A program made the translations under genes and the position numbers. 64,000 bases of DNA from Erythrocercus mccallii (Eukaryota; Chordata; Aves; Passeriformes; Dicruridae), in NCBI GenBank assembly GCA_013397435.1, contig VZRG01000737.1:186001-250000 (forward strand), in the 5' to 3' direction. Of this stretch, positions 35,095 to 46,804 are shown one piece after another (the first letter of the stretch is position 1; every line of letters starts with the position of its first letter). The notes under the pieces were generated by a model. It saw only the letters and a list, made by a program, of their open reading frames with translations, had not been told where the DNA came from and ran no database searches.

Positions 35095-35640
35095 CCCGCC
35101 GCGGCTCGGGCCGATGATGGACGGCGCGCGCGCCCCAGTCGCCAGCGAATCCGGCGAGGGGGCGGGCGGAGCCGCGCGCGGCCGCCGGCCAACCCGGTGG
35201 CGCCCGCCCGCCTCGCGCGCTCGTAACTGACAGCGCGCGGGAAGCTCCCGAACCGCCGGTTCCCCTGAGGTGCGGCCCCCGCGCTCGCTTCCCTGGCTGT
35301 CCAGGGAGCGGGGAGGAAACACTCCTGCGGCTTCCATACGGAAGCCAGGGCCTATTCGCTCGGCCCTCTCTGTACTCCTTTGTAGCAGCCTCCCGCGCCC
35401 AGCCCTCTGCCTACGGGCGGGGGAAGGGTGGCTCGGGGATTGCGTCCACACCTGCTGCGTGGAGGCGGGAACTGCTTCCTCCCTCCCCATTGGCTCGACA
35501 GCGGCGGCGGGCACGCGCGGCACGCCGGGATATGTAGTTTTGGGCTGGCGACGTTGAGGAGCGCGCATGCGTGGCGGCGGTGCCCGGCAGGTGCCTCCCG
35601 CGCGGTTCGGGGTGGGTCTGCCCTGAGCCGTCAGTGCTCA
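35095..35640 (-). promoter_or_regulatory. SP4: CpG island, SP4 promoter and probable 5' UTR
   Basis: This is the densest CpG block in the window and lies directly upstream of SP4 exon 2, across the gap. It contains a GC box (GGGGCGGGCGG around 35158-35169), an inverted CCAAT box (ATTGGC, 35489-35494), a GGGANNTGTAGT element (35527-35538) matching the ZNF143/THAP11-type motif, and an NRF1-like palindrome CGCGCATGCGT (35562-35572). A TATA-less CpG-island promoter is usual for Sp genes. The start site cannot be placed; part of the island may be lost in the gap. Confidence 0.75.
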
Positions 35641-36019
35641 GCCTCGCTGCAGATTCCCAAAGCGGGGGTCAGTCCCCGGCACGCTGTGCTGGACTAGGCT
35701 GGTTCTTGTTGGAATAAAACCAGATGAATTACCGTGTTGCTGTTGTTTCACCCAGATGCCTGTGCCGCTGTTCCCTGCGGCTTCGGCCCCGTTCAGCCTG
35801 ACTGGTTTGGAGAGATAGCTGGGCAAGCCGAAGCTGCTCGTAGCAGCTATGGGGTGCAAGATATGGTAGAGCTAAAATAACGGCCTACATGGCAAAGCCT
35901 GTTAGCCTTACTCAGGTTTGGAAAAAAATTGGTGTGCATGTGTAAATTTTGTCAGTTTAAATTTTCTATACTATGTGCCCAAGTTGTTTGTCAAGTGCAA
36001 AATCACCAGCCTCCATGAT
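35641..36019. other. Immediate SP4 upstream flank
   Basis: CpG density falls off here. No recognised exon or repeat. Confidence 0.5.
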
Positions 36020-36455
36020 GATTAGTGGCATGGAGCACCTCTCTTACAAGGGAAAGCTGAGAGAATTGGGTTTTTTCACCCTGGAAAAGAGAATACTTAA
36101 GGGTTAACCTTTTTGCAGCCTTCCAGTACCTAAAGGGAGCCTACAATAAAGATGGAGAGAGACTATTTGCAAGAACTATTTGTAGTGGTAGGACAACGAG
36201 GGACTACTCTCAGTCTGAGAGTAGGTTTAGATTAGATACTAGGAAGAAATTCTTTACTGTGAAGGGGGTGAGACACTCAAACAGGTTGCCCAGAGCAGTT
36301 GTGGATGCTCCATCCCTGGAAGTGTTTAAGGGTAGGCTGGATGAGGTTCTGAGCAACCTGGTCTAGTGGAATGACTCTCACATGACAGAAGGGTTGGAAC
36401 TAGATGATCTTTTAGTTCCCTCCCTATGAAGACCATTCTATGATTCTTTGACAAG
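36020..36455 (+). mobile_element. CR1 LINE fragment with 3' end
   Basis: Reads through AGATTAGATACTAGGAAGAA, AACAGGTTGCCCAGAGCAGT, CATCCCTGGAAGTGTTTAAG and TTCTATGATTCTTTG. It sits about 0.5 kb upstream of the SP4 CpG island. Confidence 0.9.
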
Positions 36456-36682
36456 TCAAAGACGAAAGTGCCAAAGCAGTTCTTTACCAGCTGTTCAACA
36501 GTTCCAACCCTCAAAAGGAGGAGGCCACCCTCCCCTCCATCTCTACTCCAGGCCTCCAACAAACCCTCTGGAAGAGAGGAAATGTATAAATACCATTGTA
36601 GAGTAAGAAATTGATAGACATAAGCGTGATACACTGTTTCCAGACATTGTACAGACAGAAAACACAGGTCACAAGTAGAAAA

Positions 36683-36745
36683 TGACAGAATAGTACAGAA
36701 TAGTCTGGGTTGGAGAGACCAACAAGGCTCATCCAACTCAAGTGT
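36683..36745 (-). mobile_element. Short CR1 3' end fragment
   Basis: GAATAGTCTGGGTTGGAGAG followed by AACAAGGCTCATCCAACTCA looks like a diverged reverse-complement CR1 tip. Too short for certainty. Confidence 0.5.
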
Positions 36746-39150
36746 TATGTTGTTATAGCAGTGAATGAATTATGTTTGTCCCTACTATGAACATGACACA
36801 GCCATGCTGTGAATGTCTGCTCTGTTATGTTGTATTGTAATGGTGAGACACCAGAACAGACCAACTGTTGGGCCAAAGGAACTTCCTCCACAGGAAGTTT
36901 TTGATAAGTTATGATGTGCATGTGCCAGGCTGGTCTGGGAGTATTTGATTCCACTTCAGTACAGGGCTAGACAGAGTAATTTTCTGAACTCTGTCACAAT
37001 TCTGTAGTTCTAAAGATTTCTGTTTTCTAAAGACACAATTTTCTTGTGTGTCAGTCACTGTGGTTTGGTTTTATCCCCAGAGCATTGCTCCATACTTTTG
37101 AAAGGCTATTTTACCCACTGCAATAGTGAAAATAAAAAATTACAATCCTGAAATTGTCCCATTTCCTAACAATAAACCAAAGAAAGGTACGCAGAAAAGG
37201 TATCATATGTAACACAGTTAAGATTGCTTCTTCTGTGTTTTCTACAGTGTAAATGTATTTTCACTTCTTGCTCCCCCAGACTGTCTAGCCCAGTTGTGAA
37301 CATGAATTCTAAGGACATCCCACAATTGTGCTTTTAGAGAAAGTAAGTAAAGCTTCCTTCTTTATCTATAGATTTGAGGAATCTATAAATTCCTCAAAAC
37401 TGCTTGAATTCCTGCTCCATCTACATGGCAGGGTTTTTTTTGTTTCACAGCAACAACAGTTGGGAAGGGACCATGATCCTACAAATGCTGAATTATTTGT
37501 ATTCAGACAAGCAAGTAGTAGTAATTCACAGTTTACATCTCAGCCAAATCCCAGTGCCTCCTAGTCAGTGCCAGGGAGCAGCAAGGGTAGGGCTTCTCCC
37601 TAAGAGTCCACTGCCAAGGCAGGGAAGTGCCCTCCTGGTCAGGGCACCATCCCTCACTTCCAAGCAGGTCTGAGGTACTGACAGGACCTGCTGGTGATCC
37701 AGTGGTCATCAGATGAGCAGGAGACTGGGCCACTTCCACCATGAGAGCTCCAGCCCCTGGACAGTGTGTGGGAGTGTATGGTCAGGCTGTTCAGAGCATC
37801 ACAGCTTTCCTGTGCACTCAGCTCTGGAAAGCAGAGTATGGGGCACCTCCTGAAGGAAGGGATGTATGAAGAACAGGCAAATGTGCTATCAAGATCAGTC
37901 TATTTTTTTTATTTTTTTTTTTAGTGAGAGACAGAGGTTTTAAGTCCTATGGAGGCTTTTAGACTTTTAGTGGATTTCCATCTGAGGCTGTAGATACACT
38001 GCTTTTGAAAACTTTGCTCTAGGGTGCAAAGGGTAAAATCTGTGTCAACTCAGCAAGTGATTGAAGCGACAGATAAAAGATGGTGGTGGTGGTGTAGGTG
38101 GTTTCAGTAGGGGCACCATGATTTTCATTTTTTATTTTTACCATCCATAGTTACTCCTATGCCACCTACTCTTTCCTAAATTCCAAATGTCACTCTTGCT
38201 CAAATTCTTTCTACCAGCTTAAGCTTTCTGAGTCTGCCCCTTTCAGCATTGTTCCTACATGAACCAGTGCCTTCCCTTTGCACCCTGACACGGGTTGTTC
38301 TCTGTGGGCTTTGATTGAAGTCAGCAGTAGTCACCTGTTGACTTATATGGAAGAAAGATCAGGTCAGAGGATGTATGTCTGTTGACACAGGAGTCCCAGC
38401 TGCTAATGGGCACATATGAAAGTAAAATATCAGAAACAGGGAAAAAAAAAAAAAGCAAAAGGCTTTCATCACCTCTTTTTTTTCAGGCTCAGAACTTTTG
38501 AAGTGTGTTGTTACTCAGGAAAAGAGCACAGCATGGAAATGCGTGGGTTAGCAGAGACCCAATGAAAGATGAGGTTCCTGGCAAGATGTAGCTCAAGCAT
38601 AGTATCACATGAGGGTGGCTGGTTTGCAAAACAGCCCAAACTAAGAAAATCCACTTAATGCTGAGTCTCTGTTGCTTTGTGTCTCTCACAGTGTGTATAT
38701 ATTTTAACTACAAAGAGCTTAGCTCCTTGTTTTTGATACTTTAATTATCCTTTCTCTCTATCCATATGTGCAGTTTTCTCTCTCTCTTCAGTTCTTCTAT
38801 GTTTTGTTTCTGTTTTCCTAATCTTTTAATTTTCTTTATTTTCCCCAACTTTTTCCAGTGAGAATTTAATTTCCTGGGTCTTGCTTTTCCCATTTTTTTT
38901 TTTCTACTTTCTTTCCTTGTTCTAACAGTCACCCATTTCTCCACCTCAAAATATTCTCTCACCCCAAATCCCAACCTGTATGTTACATTCTCTTTTCTTT
39001 TCTTTTTTCTCCCCCTTTTTAAGCTCCCAAACCCTCTTCTTTATCACTTCTGACTTGCTCTTTAAGCTGTCATTAGTGTTCATTGATTTTTTCACCTAAC
39101 ACACTGATATTTTTAAACCTTTTTAGGCATGACTCTCTAGAGCACAGTGG
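36746..39150. other. Upstream intergenic DNA
   Basis: No gene seen. It contains T- and A-runs (about 37905-37922, 38442-38455) and a short GGTGGTGGTGGTG stretch near 38081-38095. Confidence 0.6.
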
Positions 39151-39189
39151 GGCTTGTAATGCTGAACAGAGCACCATCCAAATATCTTT

Positions 39190-39383
39190 ACAAAGGGAAA
39201 AAAAAAGAGGGGGCGCGAAGGGGGAGGGAAAGACAGCTGTCTGCGTGCTCCAGTTTCATTGGTTCCCTTCTCTACTCTCTGCCAGCGCTTACATAGGTTG
39301 CATTTGGACAGAGAGAGACGAGAGGCTGGCAGCTGCAAACAGCAGAGACAGTAATGACATGGTGGCTTCACAAAACTGTAAGT
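39190..39383 (+). promoter_or_regulatory. Small CpG-containing block with possible first exon (plus strand)
   Basis: A patch with GGGGGCGCGAAGGGGGAGGG, a CATTGG (inverted CCAAT) near 39258 and several CG dinucleotides stands out from AT-rich flanks. About 120 bases later AACT|GTAAGT at 39378 is a full-consensus splice donor. This could be the first exon of a divergent noncoding transcript. No partner exon or coding frame was identified. Confidence 0.3.
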
Positions 39384-41243
39384 CCAGTTGTAGGGTAGCT
39401 TGTATTAGATAAAAAATGCTGCAACCCTTAGACACAAGGTGATGAACTACTATAAGACCACACTGTTTGAAGCTGGGGGTGATGGTGAGAATATTTATAT
39501 AAACATATGAAGGAGTAATTTTTGTCTGCCAGGATTAAGATCAAGTATCAGTAATTGTATTTCTGAATGAAGCTTATTTGCCAGCCTAATAGCTGTTTTG
39601 CCAGTTCTTTCATATTCCCTTTGTGCTCTTGGTGCTGCTTTGCCATGGAACTCAAATGTTTCCCAAGAAATATATACAGGTTTGGGTGCATATTTACTTT
39701 TATACTTCTGATGGTTTTGTTGTAAATTGTCTCAACTCTATCAACAGCAACTTTGAAGAATTTGATGATGGCCTAGTGTTACTGATCAGACAGAGCCTGG
39801 ACTAGAGCCACAGTGAAAATTGTGCACTTGGCAAGCAAACCCATTCGGCATTGTTCCACATGATCCCAAGTGAACCAAGCAAGAGGTATTTGACCTACTT
39901 GGATTCTGTGGAAAACATCTATTGACAACATCATGGGAAATTGAGCAATGATTTCCTCTGTAGTATCCTCTCTTTGCAAATGCATCAGCCTGGGGAACCT
40001 CACACAGCACAGCACTGGATTAAGAATCCTGCCTTCAGGAAGATCAGTGGTAAAAATGAATGCTTCAGTTCTGATAGCCATGGCTTGAAACACAAACCTC
40101 CCCTTCCTTGTACCTCATTCCACTGTACTTGCTTCTCAATCACCTGATGTTCTCCTAGGATTTTTTCATTATATTACTGTGTTGCAGTTGCTATAGGAAA
40201 GCAGGTATGTCTCAGGCACTGACATTAGACAGTGTGAAGGTGAGCTTTTAGCTTAGGAAGGAAAAGTGGAATCTACCTGACATTATGCAAGACATCAGAC
40301 TTTATTTCATGTCACAGTAATAGGTGACAGCTGCAATCCAGGACTTCAGCATATCCAAGAACACAGTGTGGAAATTAACTTCAGGACATTCACTGATGGG
40401 CTTCCCCTACTAAGTCAAAAATGTGTTTTTCCAACACTCAGAATCATGTAATCCAGTGGAGAGATGATCTGCATATCTCATGGGAGTGATAATTCTCTTC
40501 TGTACACTTTTCTATGCTCAGTCTATCACAAGTTTGAAAACTCAAATCAAGTCTTGCCTGAAGTATGTTTGAACTCAGGGAGTTACTTGATTCTACTTGT
40601 CATTGCAATGAAGTATTTTGGCTTCTCTCCTCCAGTCCCAAGCTTCTGTCAGGTGTAAGTCTCTGCAGACATCTTGTCTTCTTCTTTCTCCCAAGCCAGA
40701 GAGACCCTGTTGGCTAAGTATGTGACATACTCTACCATCATCGGGGCTGCATTAAGTAGGGAAGGAAAGAACCTGAAGATGTAGTTCCTTCCGCTTAGGA
40801 GATGGATGCTCTTAAATGTGTAAAAAAAAAAAAAAAAAATGTAGGATAGCTATGAGTGGAACAAAGTTTGACAAAAAAATCAAGGATTTTTCTTTGAAGT
40901 GGACAAGTACTCACAGTCAGCGGCCACTTGAAAGTAATTAAATCAGTAACTGAAAAGGTCTTAGTGAAAATTGCCAATGGATGAGCTTATGAGCTTGACT
41001 GCCAGGGTGCAGGCACAATCCCTAGTGGCTCTGATGGGTCATTCTGTTGATTTCAGTGTGCTGGGAGCTTGAGGGATCATATTCTTGTGTTAGCACGGCC
41101 AGGAGGAGCTGTGGGACACCCAGACACCACACACCTCCATGTACCACCTAACCCTAGCCTTGTCTGCCATGTTTAGGTTCAAAAGCTTGCAACACAGTGA
41201 CTCCTTCCTTTTGACCTAGAGCATGGAGATCTGAACTCCTGGA
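39384..41243. other. Intergenic DNA
   Basis: No gene or recognised mobile element; there is an A-run around 40821-40839. Confidence 0.55.
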
Positions 41244-42010
41244 TGTGGTGGTTTAACCCCAGCCAGCAACTAAGTAACACAGCTACTTACTCACTACGCC
41301 CTGGCCCTGGTGGGATGGGGAGGAGAAACTTATGGGGTTACATAAGAACAGTTTAATAATTAAATAATTGAAATATTAATAAAATAAAATTAAAATATAA
41401 TTAATAAATAATAATAAATAAATAATTAAAATAAAACAAAATGTCAAATAAAATAAATAAATAAAATAAAACTAAACATCAAACATATAATAAAATATAT
41501 AATATATAATAAATTATTTTATATAAATATATATAATAAAATATAATAAAATAATAATAGTAAAAATGAAAAGGGTGGCAACAAAGGGAGAGAGAAATAA
41601 AAGTAAAACCCAAGAAAGACAAATGATGCACAATACAATTGCTTACCACCTGTTGACCAGCATTCAGTCCAACCCTGAGCAGCAATTTTCTCCTCCTGTC
41701 AATTCCACCTAGTTTATGTACTGGGCATGGTACCTGTGGCATGGAATATCCTTTTGTCTAGTCGGGGTCAGCTGTCCTTGCTGTGCTCCTTTCTGGCTTC
41801 TTGTGTACCTGTTTACTAGCAAAGCTTGGGAAACTGGAAAATCCTTGATTTAGAGTAATTATTTCTCAGCAGCACCTAAAACATTAGTACATTATCAACA
41901 TTATTCTTATACTAAATGTAAACTCCACAGTACTGTACCAGCTACTAGGTACAGTAGTTTTTTAACTCTGTCTCAGCAGCAGCCTGAGATAGAGCCTTCA
42001 GGATAGAAGA
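41244..42010 (+). mobile_element. ERV LTR, family A copy 1 (neoavian type)
   Basis: Starts TGTGGTGGTTTAACCCCAGC and continues GTGGGATGGGGAGGAGAAAC, then a long AT-rich expansion (41340-41572), ATGATGCACAATACAATTGC, TATGTACTGGGCATGGTACC and ATTATTCTTATACTAAATG. This order matches a well-known bird ERV (probably ERVL) LTR that I associate with Neoaves. The 3' end is diverged and approximate. No internal viral genes flank it, so it is probably a solo LTR. Confidence 0.8.
41340..41572 (+). repeat. AT-rich AAATAAA/ATAAAT expansion within the LTR
   Basis: Imperfect AAATAA and TATATA words. In this LTR family the same site is usually a shorter A/T simple repeat, so it seems to have grown here. Confidence 0.85.
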
Positions 42011-42635
42011 GAGAATTTTTCCCCATCAGTGACCCTGATGCAGCTGAGGATCTATCCAAGTCTACTACCACTTCCCATAAAAATGGTTGTTGCTGTTGAT
42101 TTTCCAGTCCCAAAATGCTGCCAGGGCACTGAGATAGGGGAACTGTGCTTTGGGTCTCTGCATGACTATTATTTCCTCTACTTGCTCAACAACATGTTTA
42201 CACACTAGTCTTCTCACCAAAAAAAAAAAAGGCTGAAATTCTTATTAATATTGTACTCCTCATTCTAGAAATCTCTTTTTGCTGCTAAGCTGCCCCATCT
42301 GCATTTGCAGAACTCTTCTCATACAGCCAGATGAGGTGCTCAAAATGATCCAGTCTTTGTCATCATTGATAATATATGACTATACAGAAAGTTGTGTCTG
42401 ATGTAACCAGCTTTGCAGTCTCATTTTCTGTGGCCCATTGTGTGCAGGAAACACTTCTGGCTCAGGAAGTCTGCCTGCATCTGTGCTGCCACCGAAAGCA
42501 CTGCTGCCCTCCCCACATACATGCTTTTTGCTCAGTTCATCTTCCAAAAATGGAGACACTGTGATGGCAGGTGTGGTGGTAGGTCCAGGCATTCTGTATG
42601 AGTTGTTTAAAGCTGTTCAACTTAAACTGTTCAAA

Positions 42636-42715
42636 GACAGAAACACAGAATATTCTGAGGTAGAAGGGACTCATCAGGTTCACTGAGTCAAACTCGTGGA
42701 CTCATGACCTCTCTC
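42636..42715 (-). mobile_element. CR1 LINE 3' end fragment
   Basis: ACACAGAATATTCTGAGGTA, then GAAGGGACTCATCAGGTTCA and CTGAGTCAAACTC match a reverse-complement CR1 tip with divergence. Confidence 0.7.
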
Positions 42716-43185
42716 ACCTATTTTTCTCAGTGAAACCAGGCTGGCAGTTTACAAAATACAGAGGATGGGAAAGTGGGATGAAGTTCAACCAGGACACTAG
42801 TTAACATGCCTGTAATACATATAGTCATGAACAGGATACCCTATGCTCTGTGTTATTTGCAATTTGTAATCCAAATTTTGTACATAGTACCAGTGACCCA
42901 GTTCTGAACAGGTCTTTTATTGGTAAATGTAGATGAAAGCTGCATGAGGGACATGTCAATTACAGTGTTGATTCTTGTTTGAGAAAATCAATGAATGTAC
43001 CTGGAAATTCAAGTCTACAGGTACAGTAGATGGAGGGGGGAATGGGAGGTAGATTTTTTTCCTCCTTGAACTCTAATAGGAAAGAAAATAGATGAGACAG
43101 CACATTCCATAGTCTCAAATGTATTTTCTAATCTTGGCTCTTCAATAGGATACAGTTTTACTTTCATGAAAATTCTGAGGAGAGG

Positions 43186-43799
43186 TGTTGGGGGTTGGAT
43201 TTGGTTTTTTTCTGTTTTTATTTTTTTTCCCCTTCCTTTCTTGTGGGATTTTTTTCCCAGTGGGTTGCTAGGGCACTAATTGCTGGGTGCTTATGGGTGC
43301 TTATGGGTGCTTGACGGACAGGGGAAGGAGGGTGGGCTTCTCTTGTCCCTGGATTCGGAGAGGGGAAGACCTGACTGCTGCCGTGGGAGGATTTTCCTGT
43401 TTCTCCATGGGATTTCTCCGGAGGAAGACGGGACCCATTTCTTCACCTCTGGACTCCTCTGCGGGTCATCTTTACTCCACAGAACCGCATCTGCTACTCC
43501 AGGAGGATTCATCTGGACTGCTTCTAACACCCTGCCCAACAGGGTGTCAGGTCACGTCCCTGGCTCGGTCAGGGATTTCCTAGAGTTTTTTGTTTGTTTT
43601 GTTTGCTTGTCTTTCTGTATTACTACACTTATATTGTTCAATATACTAGTAAAAAGCTGTTATCCCTATCCCCATAACTCTGCCTGAAAGCCCCTTTTAA
43701 CTTCCTAAATTATAATTTGGAGGGAGGGGATTTGAAGTCTACATTTTTTCCTAAGGAGGCCCTGCCTCTTAGGAGATACCTGTCTTTCAAACCAAGACA
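43186..43799 (+). mobile_element. Solo LTR, family B, with 5-bp target-site duplication
   Basis: A 614-base element begins TGTTGGGGGT and ends ACCAAGACA, with TG...CA termini. It is flanked by direct AGAGG repeats at 43181-43185 and 43800-43804. Internal parts (T-rich 5' region, GTGGGTTGCTAGGGCAC-like block, CTAGTAAAAAGCTGTTATCC and CCCTATCCCCATAACTCTGC) resemble an avian ERV LTR I recall from passerines. A 5-bp duplication suits class III (ERVL-like) elements. Open frames inside it (43280-43687 and others) are not genes. Confidence 0.85.
43287..43315 (+). repeat. Short tandem ATGGGTGCTT repeat inside the solo LTR
   Basis: Three near-identical 10-base units, GGGTGCTTAT repeated and ending GGGTGCTTGA. 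Confidence 0.8.
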
Positions 43800-43804
43800 A
43801 GAGG

Positions 43805-44814
43805 GAACCGAGAACATGAGCCATAGACTCAATTTTTACCTAGCTCCAAGTCTCAGTGCATTTTATTGTAGAAGAATAACCCTTGCAAAAGATGTGCGCT
43901 AACAAGGGTCCAGATAGAGGTAAAATTGTTGTAATAATTTCAAGTACCCAGGATTAATGGCTCAAGTACCACTGAAGGATATTGCTAAGAGTAGCAAATT
44001 CTTGTTACCATAAAGGACTGCTTTAAGCAGTCGGTGGTTTTGCTGGTGCGCAAGAGATTTAGTCCTAAGTAACAAATGAGATCTGATTTAAGAAGTAATT
44101 ACAGCCGACTCTTTCTGTCACAGTAACTGCAAGATAGTGAAGATTAGTGTAGTGATCTTAACTGTAGAATGGGTGTCCACAGGCATAAGACCATGAAATC
44201 AAAGGCAAAGTATGTTATAAAATAAAATCCTTAAAATCAACCTAGTAAATATTTAACTACACCATAGAATAATGATTAAAAGAACATTAGAATGCATTAG
44301 ATGGTTTATTTGAGTAATAAATAAGCCTATAAAGAGTTAAAAGCAGCCCCCATGAAGCCAGGGGGAAGTGTCAAGAGCAGTGTCATCTGAATTATGTAGC
44401 TGATGAATGTGTCAGAGGGGTTCTGCAATGAAAAGTGAAATTCAAGTAGTCAGAAATAAATCTGAAAGAAGATAAATATTTGGAATCAAAGACCTGCAGG
44501 CATCAAAAGATGCATTAAGTTGTCTTAAGAGAATGGATTAAAGTCAGCAAGAGATCTAACCTCTGCAGATGTTGCTGTTTAAAATAGGCAGACTACCAGG
44601 GCATGAATTTGTGAAAGACAAGACACTGTCAGAAACTGTCATGAAAATATTTAGTACTAAAAAAAAAATAGCAAATTTAAGTTACAACTTCTGTTTCTTT
44701 GAGACTGTAACAAAAGTAGCAAGAATGAAAATCCAGCAGGATCAACTCTTTTCCTCTTCCTCAAAGGAATGGAGAAATTCTAATGAGCATTTTTCTAGCC
44801 TCTTCTTAGAAAGT
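43805..44814. other. Intergenic DNA
   Basis: No coding gene seen. A small perfect palindrome GACTGCTTTAAGCAGTC lies near 44025. Confidence 0.55.
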
Positions 44815-45010
44815 TGAATGGTGGAGTTTATACCACAGCTTTTGGTGACCTATTTCTATCTGTAGCTATCCTTAGAGTCAGAAGGTTTTCCTCCTAAACC
44901 TTTCCAGCTGCAATTAAAACCAGTAAGGTTCTGCCATGTCTTCAGTGTCATGAAACACAATCATGAAGTAGGATCCCCGCTTTTCATAATTTTCTACATA
45001 CTGGAAGGTT
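44815..45010 (-). mobile_element. Ancient L3/CR1-like LINE relic
   Basis: TTTGGTGACCTATTTCTATC, CTATCCTTAGAGTCAGAAGG and TTTTCCTCCTAAACCTTTCC track the reverse complement of the old amniote L3/CR1 consensus as I recall it, with many changes. Confidence 0.55.
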
Positions 45011-45379
45011 GAGATATCATCTCCACACCTGCCATCTGGCTTCATTTTTTAGAGAAAATATTACCTCTCCCATTTTCAATAATTTTCCATATTTTAAACC
45101 ATTTTTTAAAGTACTCTTCTTTATGTACTGTTATTTTAAACTACGCCAAACTGAGGTTTCTAAAAGGTGAGTTAAGAAAAACAATTACTAATCCTGCCTC
45201 ACATATGACATATCTATTAGAATGTCCCAGGATGAGTTTTTCTGTTTTTCCATCAGCATGGTATCATTGAGTCTATTCAATATGTCATTTATTGTAACAG
45301 CCAAGTATCTTTCTACAGTGCTGTTTGTATTCTCAATTTTGTATTTATGCATTTGATTTTTTTCTTGCCTCAATATAGT

Positions 45380-45580
45380 CCTTGGTCCTTGTATTTATTG
45401 AGTTTCATTATATTGATTATAGACCACTTTTCCCGTTTATCGAAGTCATTTTGAATTCTAATCCTTCAGCTCCCTTGCACCCCTTTTTTTTGGCATTTTT
45501 TGGGTGTGCTCTCCATTCCATCAACCAAGTCATGACTGAAAATTTTGCTTCGGATCAGATTTTGGCCAGACCCTAGCAGA
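45380..45580 (-). mobile_element. Ancient L3/CR1-like LINE relic, second part
   Basis: ATTGAGTTTCATTATATTGA, AGTCATTTTGAATTCTAATC and ATCAACCAAGTCATGACTGA follow the next section of the same L3-type consensus, in the same orientation as 44815-45010. The two are probably parts of one old insertion. Confidence 0.6.
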
Positions 45581-46804
45581 ATTCTATATTATATATCCTT
45601 TTTATTTGAAAACAAAATATAAGTAAGTCTAGGAGTATTTTCTGCAAGCAATTATGCACCTATTGTGTGCAGCAAGTTAGCCCAGAACAAAATGTTTCTG
45701 TATCCTGTTAAAGAGAATGTCAAGTAAGATAGTGCCCAAAGATTCCTGTAAGTGAATATAAATCTCTTCTGCTGTCTTTTTTTGCTACGAGGGAGATAAT
45801 CTGTTAAAGAAAGAAAACACAGCAGTTTATCAAACTTGTTTTTGCAACAAATCTTTCCTGCCTGTTTCTTTTTCACTGACCCTCCAGGTGCTTTAAAAGT
45901 GTCAATTTAATAATTTACTAGAGTATTGTTCTTGATGTTGAAATAACGTTGACTGCTGATTTTTCCTTTCTGAAGATGATATTTTATTCTCCTCTGTTCA
46001 GACTACCCATTGTTCAAGAATTCTTGAAAACAGTGATGGCAATGCAGTGTTATAAATGTTTTAATTCTGGGACCACTTCACAGAAAATATCTGAGGTAAA
46101 TATTTAGATACTCTGTGAAAATAAAACTTGTGTCTGTTGTCAATATTTGACACTTGCTTCAAAAGGGGAAAATTAAGAAAACACTTTTAAAGACACAATT
46201 TTCAAGACAGAAAATAAAGTAAAATAACTTTTCAGAAGGAAAGTTTTATAACTAGTTTATTAGTATACTTTGCAGCTTTAAGAGACTTTTCCTTCTAAAT
46301 ATTACTGAAGCTAATTAGAAGGAGCTATTTAGATACTTATTGATTTTCTCTATCCAAACAACATGATAATAAGTTACTGGTTGCCAAATTGCTTCTTTGA
46401 AATAAGTCAGTGGCAAAAAGAATTAAAACGTGAACAGAAAAAATATATAGGTAGTGAGATATAGAAATATTGAAATACACTGTATTTACTCACAGCTGTC
46501 CACTTTTATCCCCTTACCCCTCAGTTTTCCCTCTCTTGCTCCTCCCCAAATCACCTAAATATCCCCCTTTTCCTGCCTCTGGACCCTCCCCTAAACATTA
46601 CATAGTAAATCCTGTACAGCTTGAAAATGCTTTTCTCCTGCATTGGATGATGTATCCCACCCCTAGGCAGCCTCTTTGCTTGGTCTGAAAGGGGATCTAG
46701 AGAGCTGCTTGCTTGCAGCACCTTGTCATGATGGCTTTTCCACCTGGACACTGAGTCCCTGCTGGGAGAGTCCAGGGAGGGGCCTGAATAAAGTGTTTGT
46801 TTCT

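Noticed and set aside
34039..35568. Long minus-strand open frames (509 and 342 codons) and plus-strand frames across the gap
   Set aside because: They run through 440 N and a polypurine tract. The translated parts are Phe/Pro/Ser- or Lys/Gly-rich from base composition only, with no homology to SP4's N-terminus.
43280..43687. 135- and 98-codon overlapping open frames
   Set aside because: Both lie wholly within the solo LTR at 43186-43799, in several frames at once, which is typical of noncoding LTR sequence.
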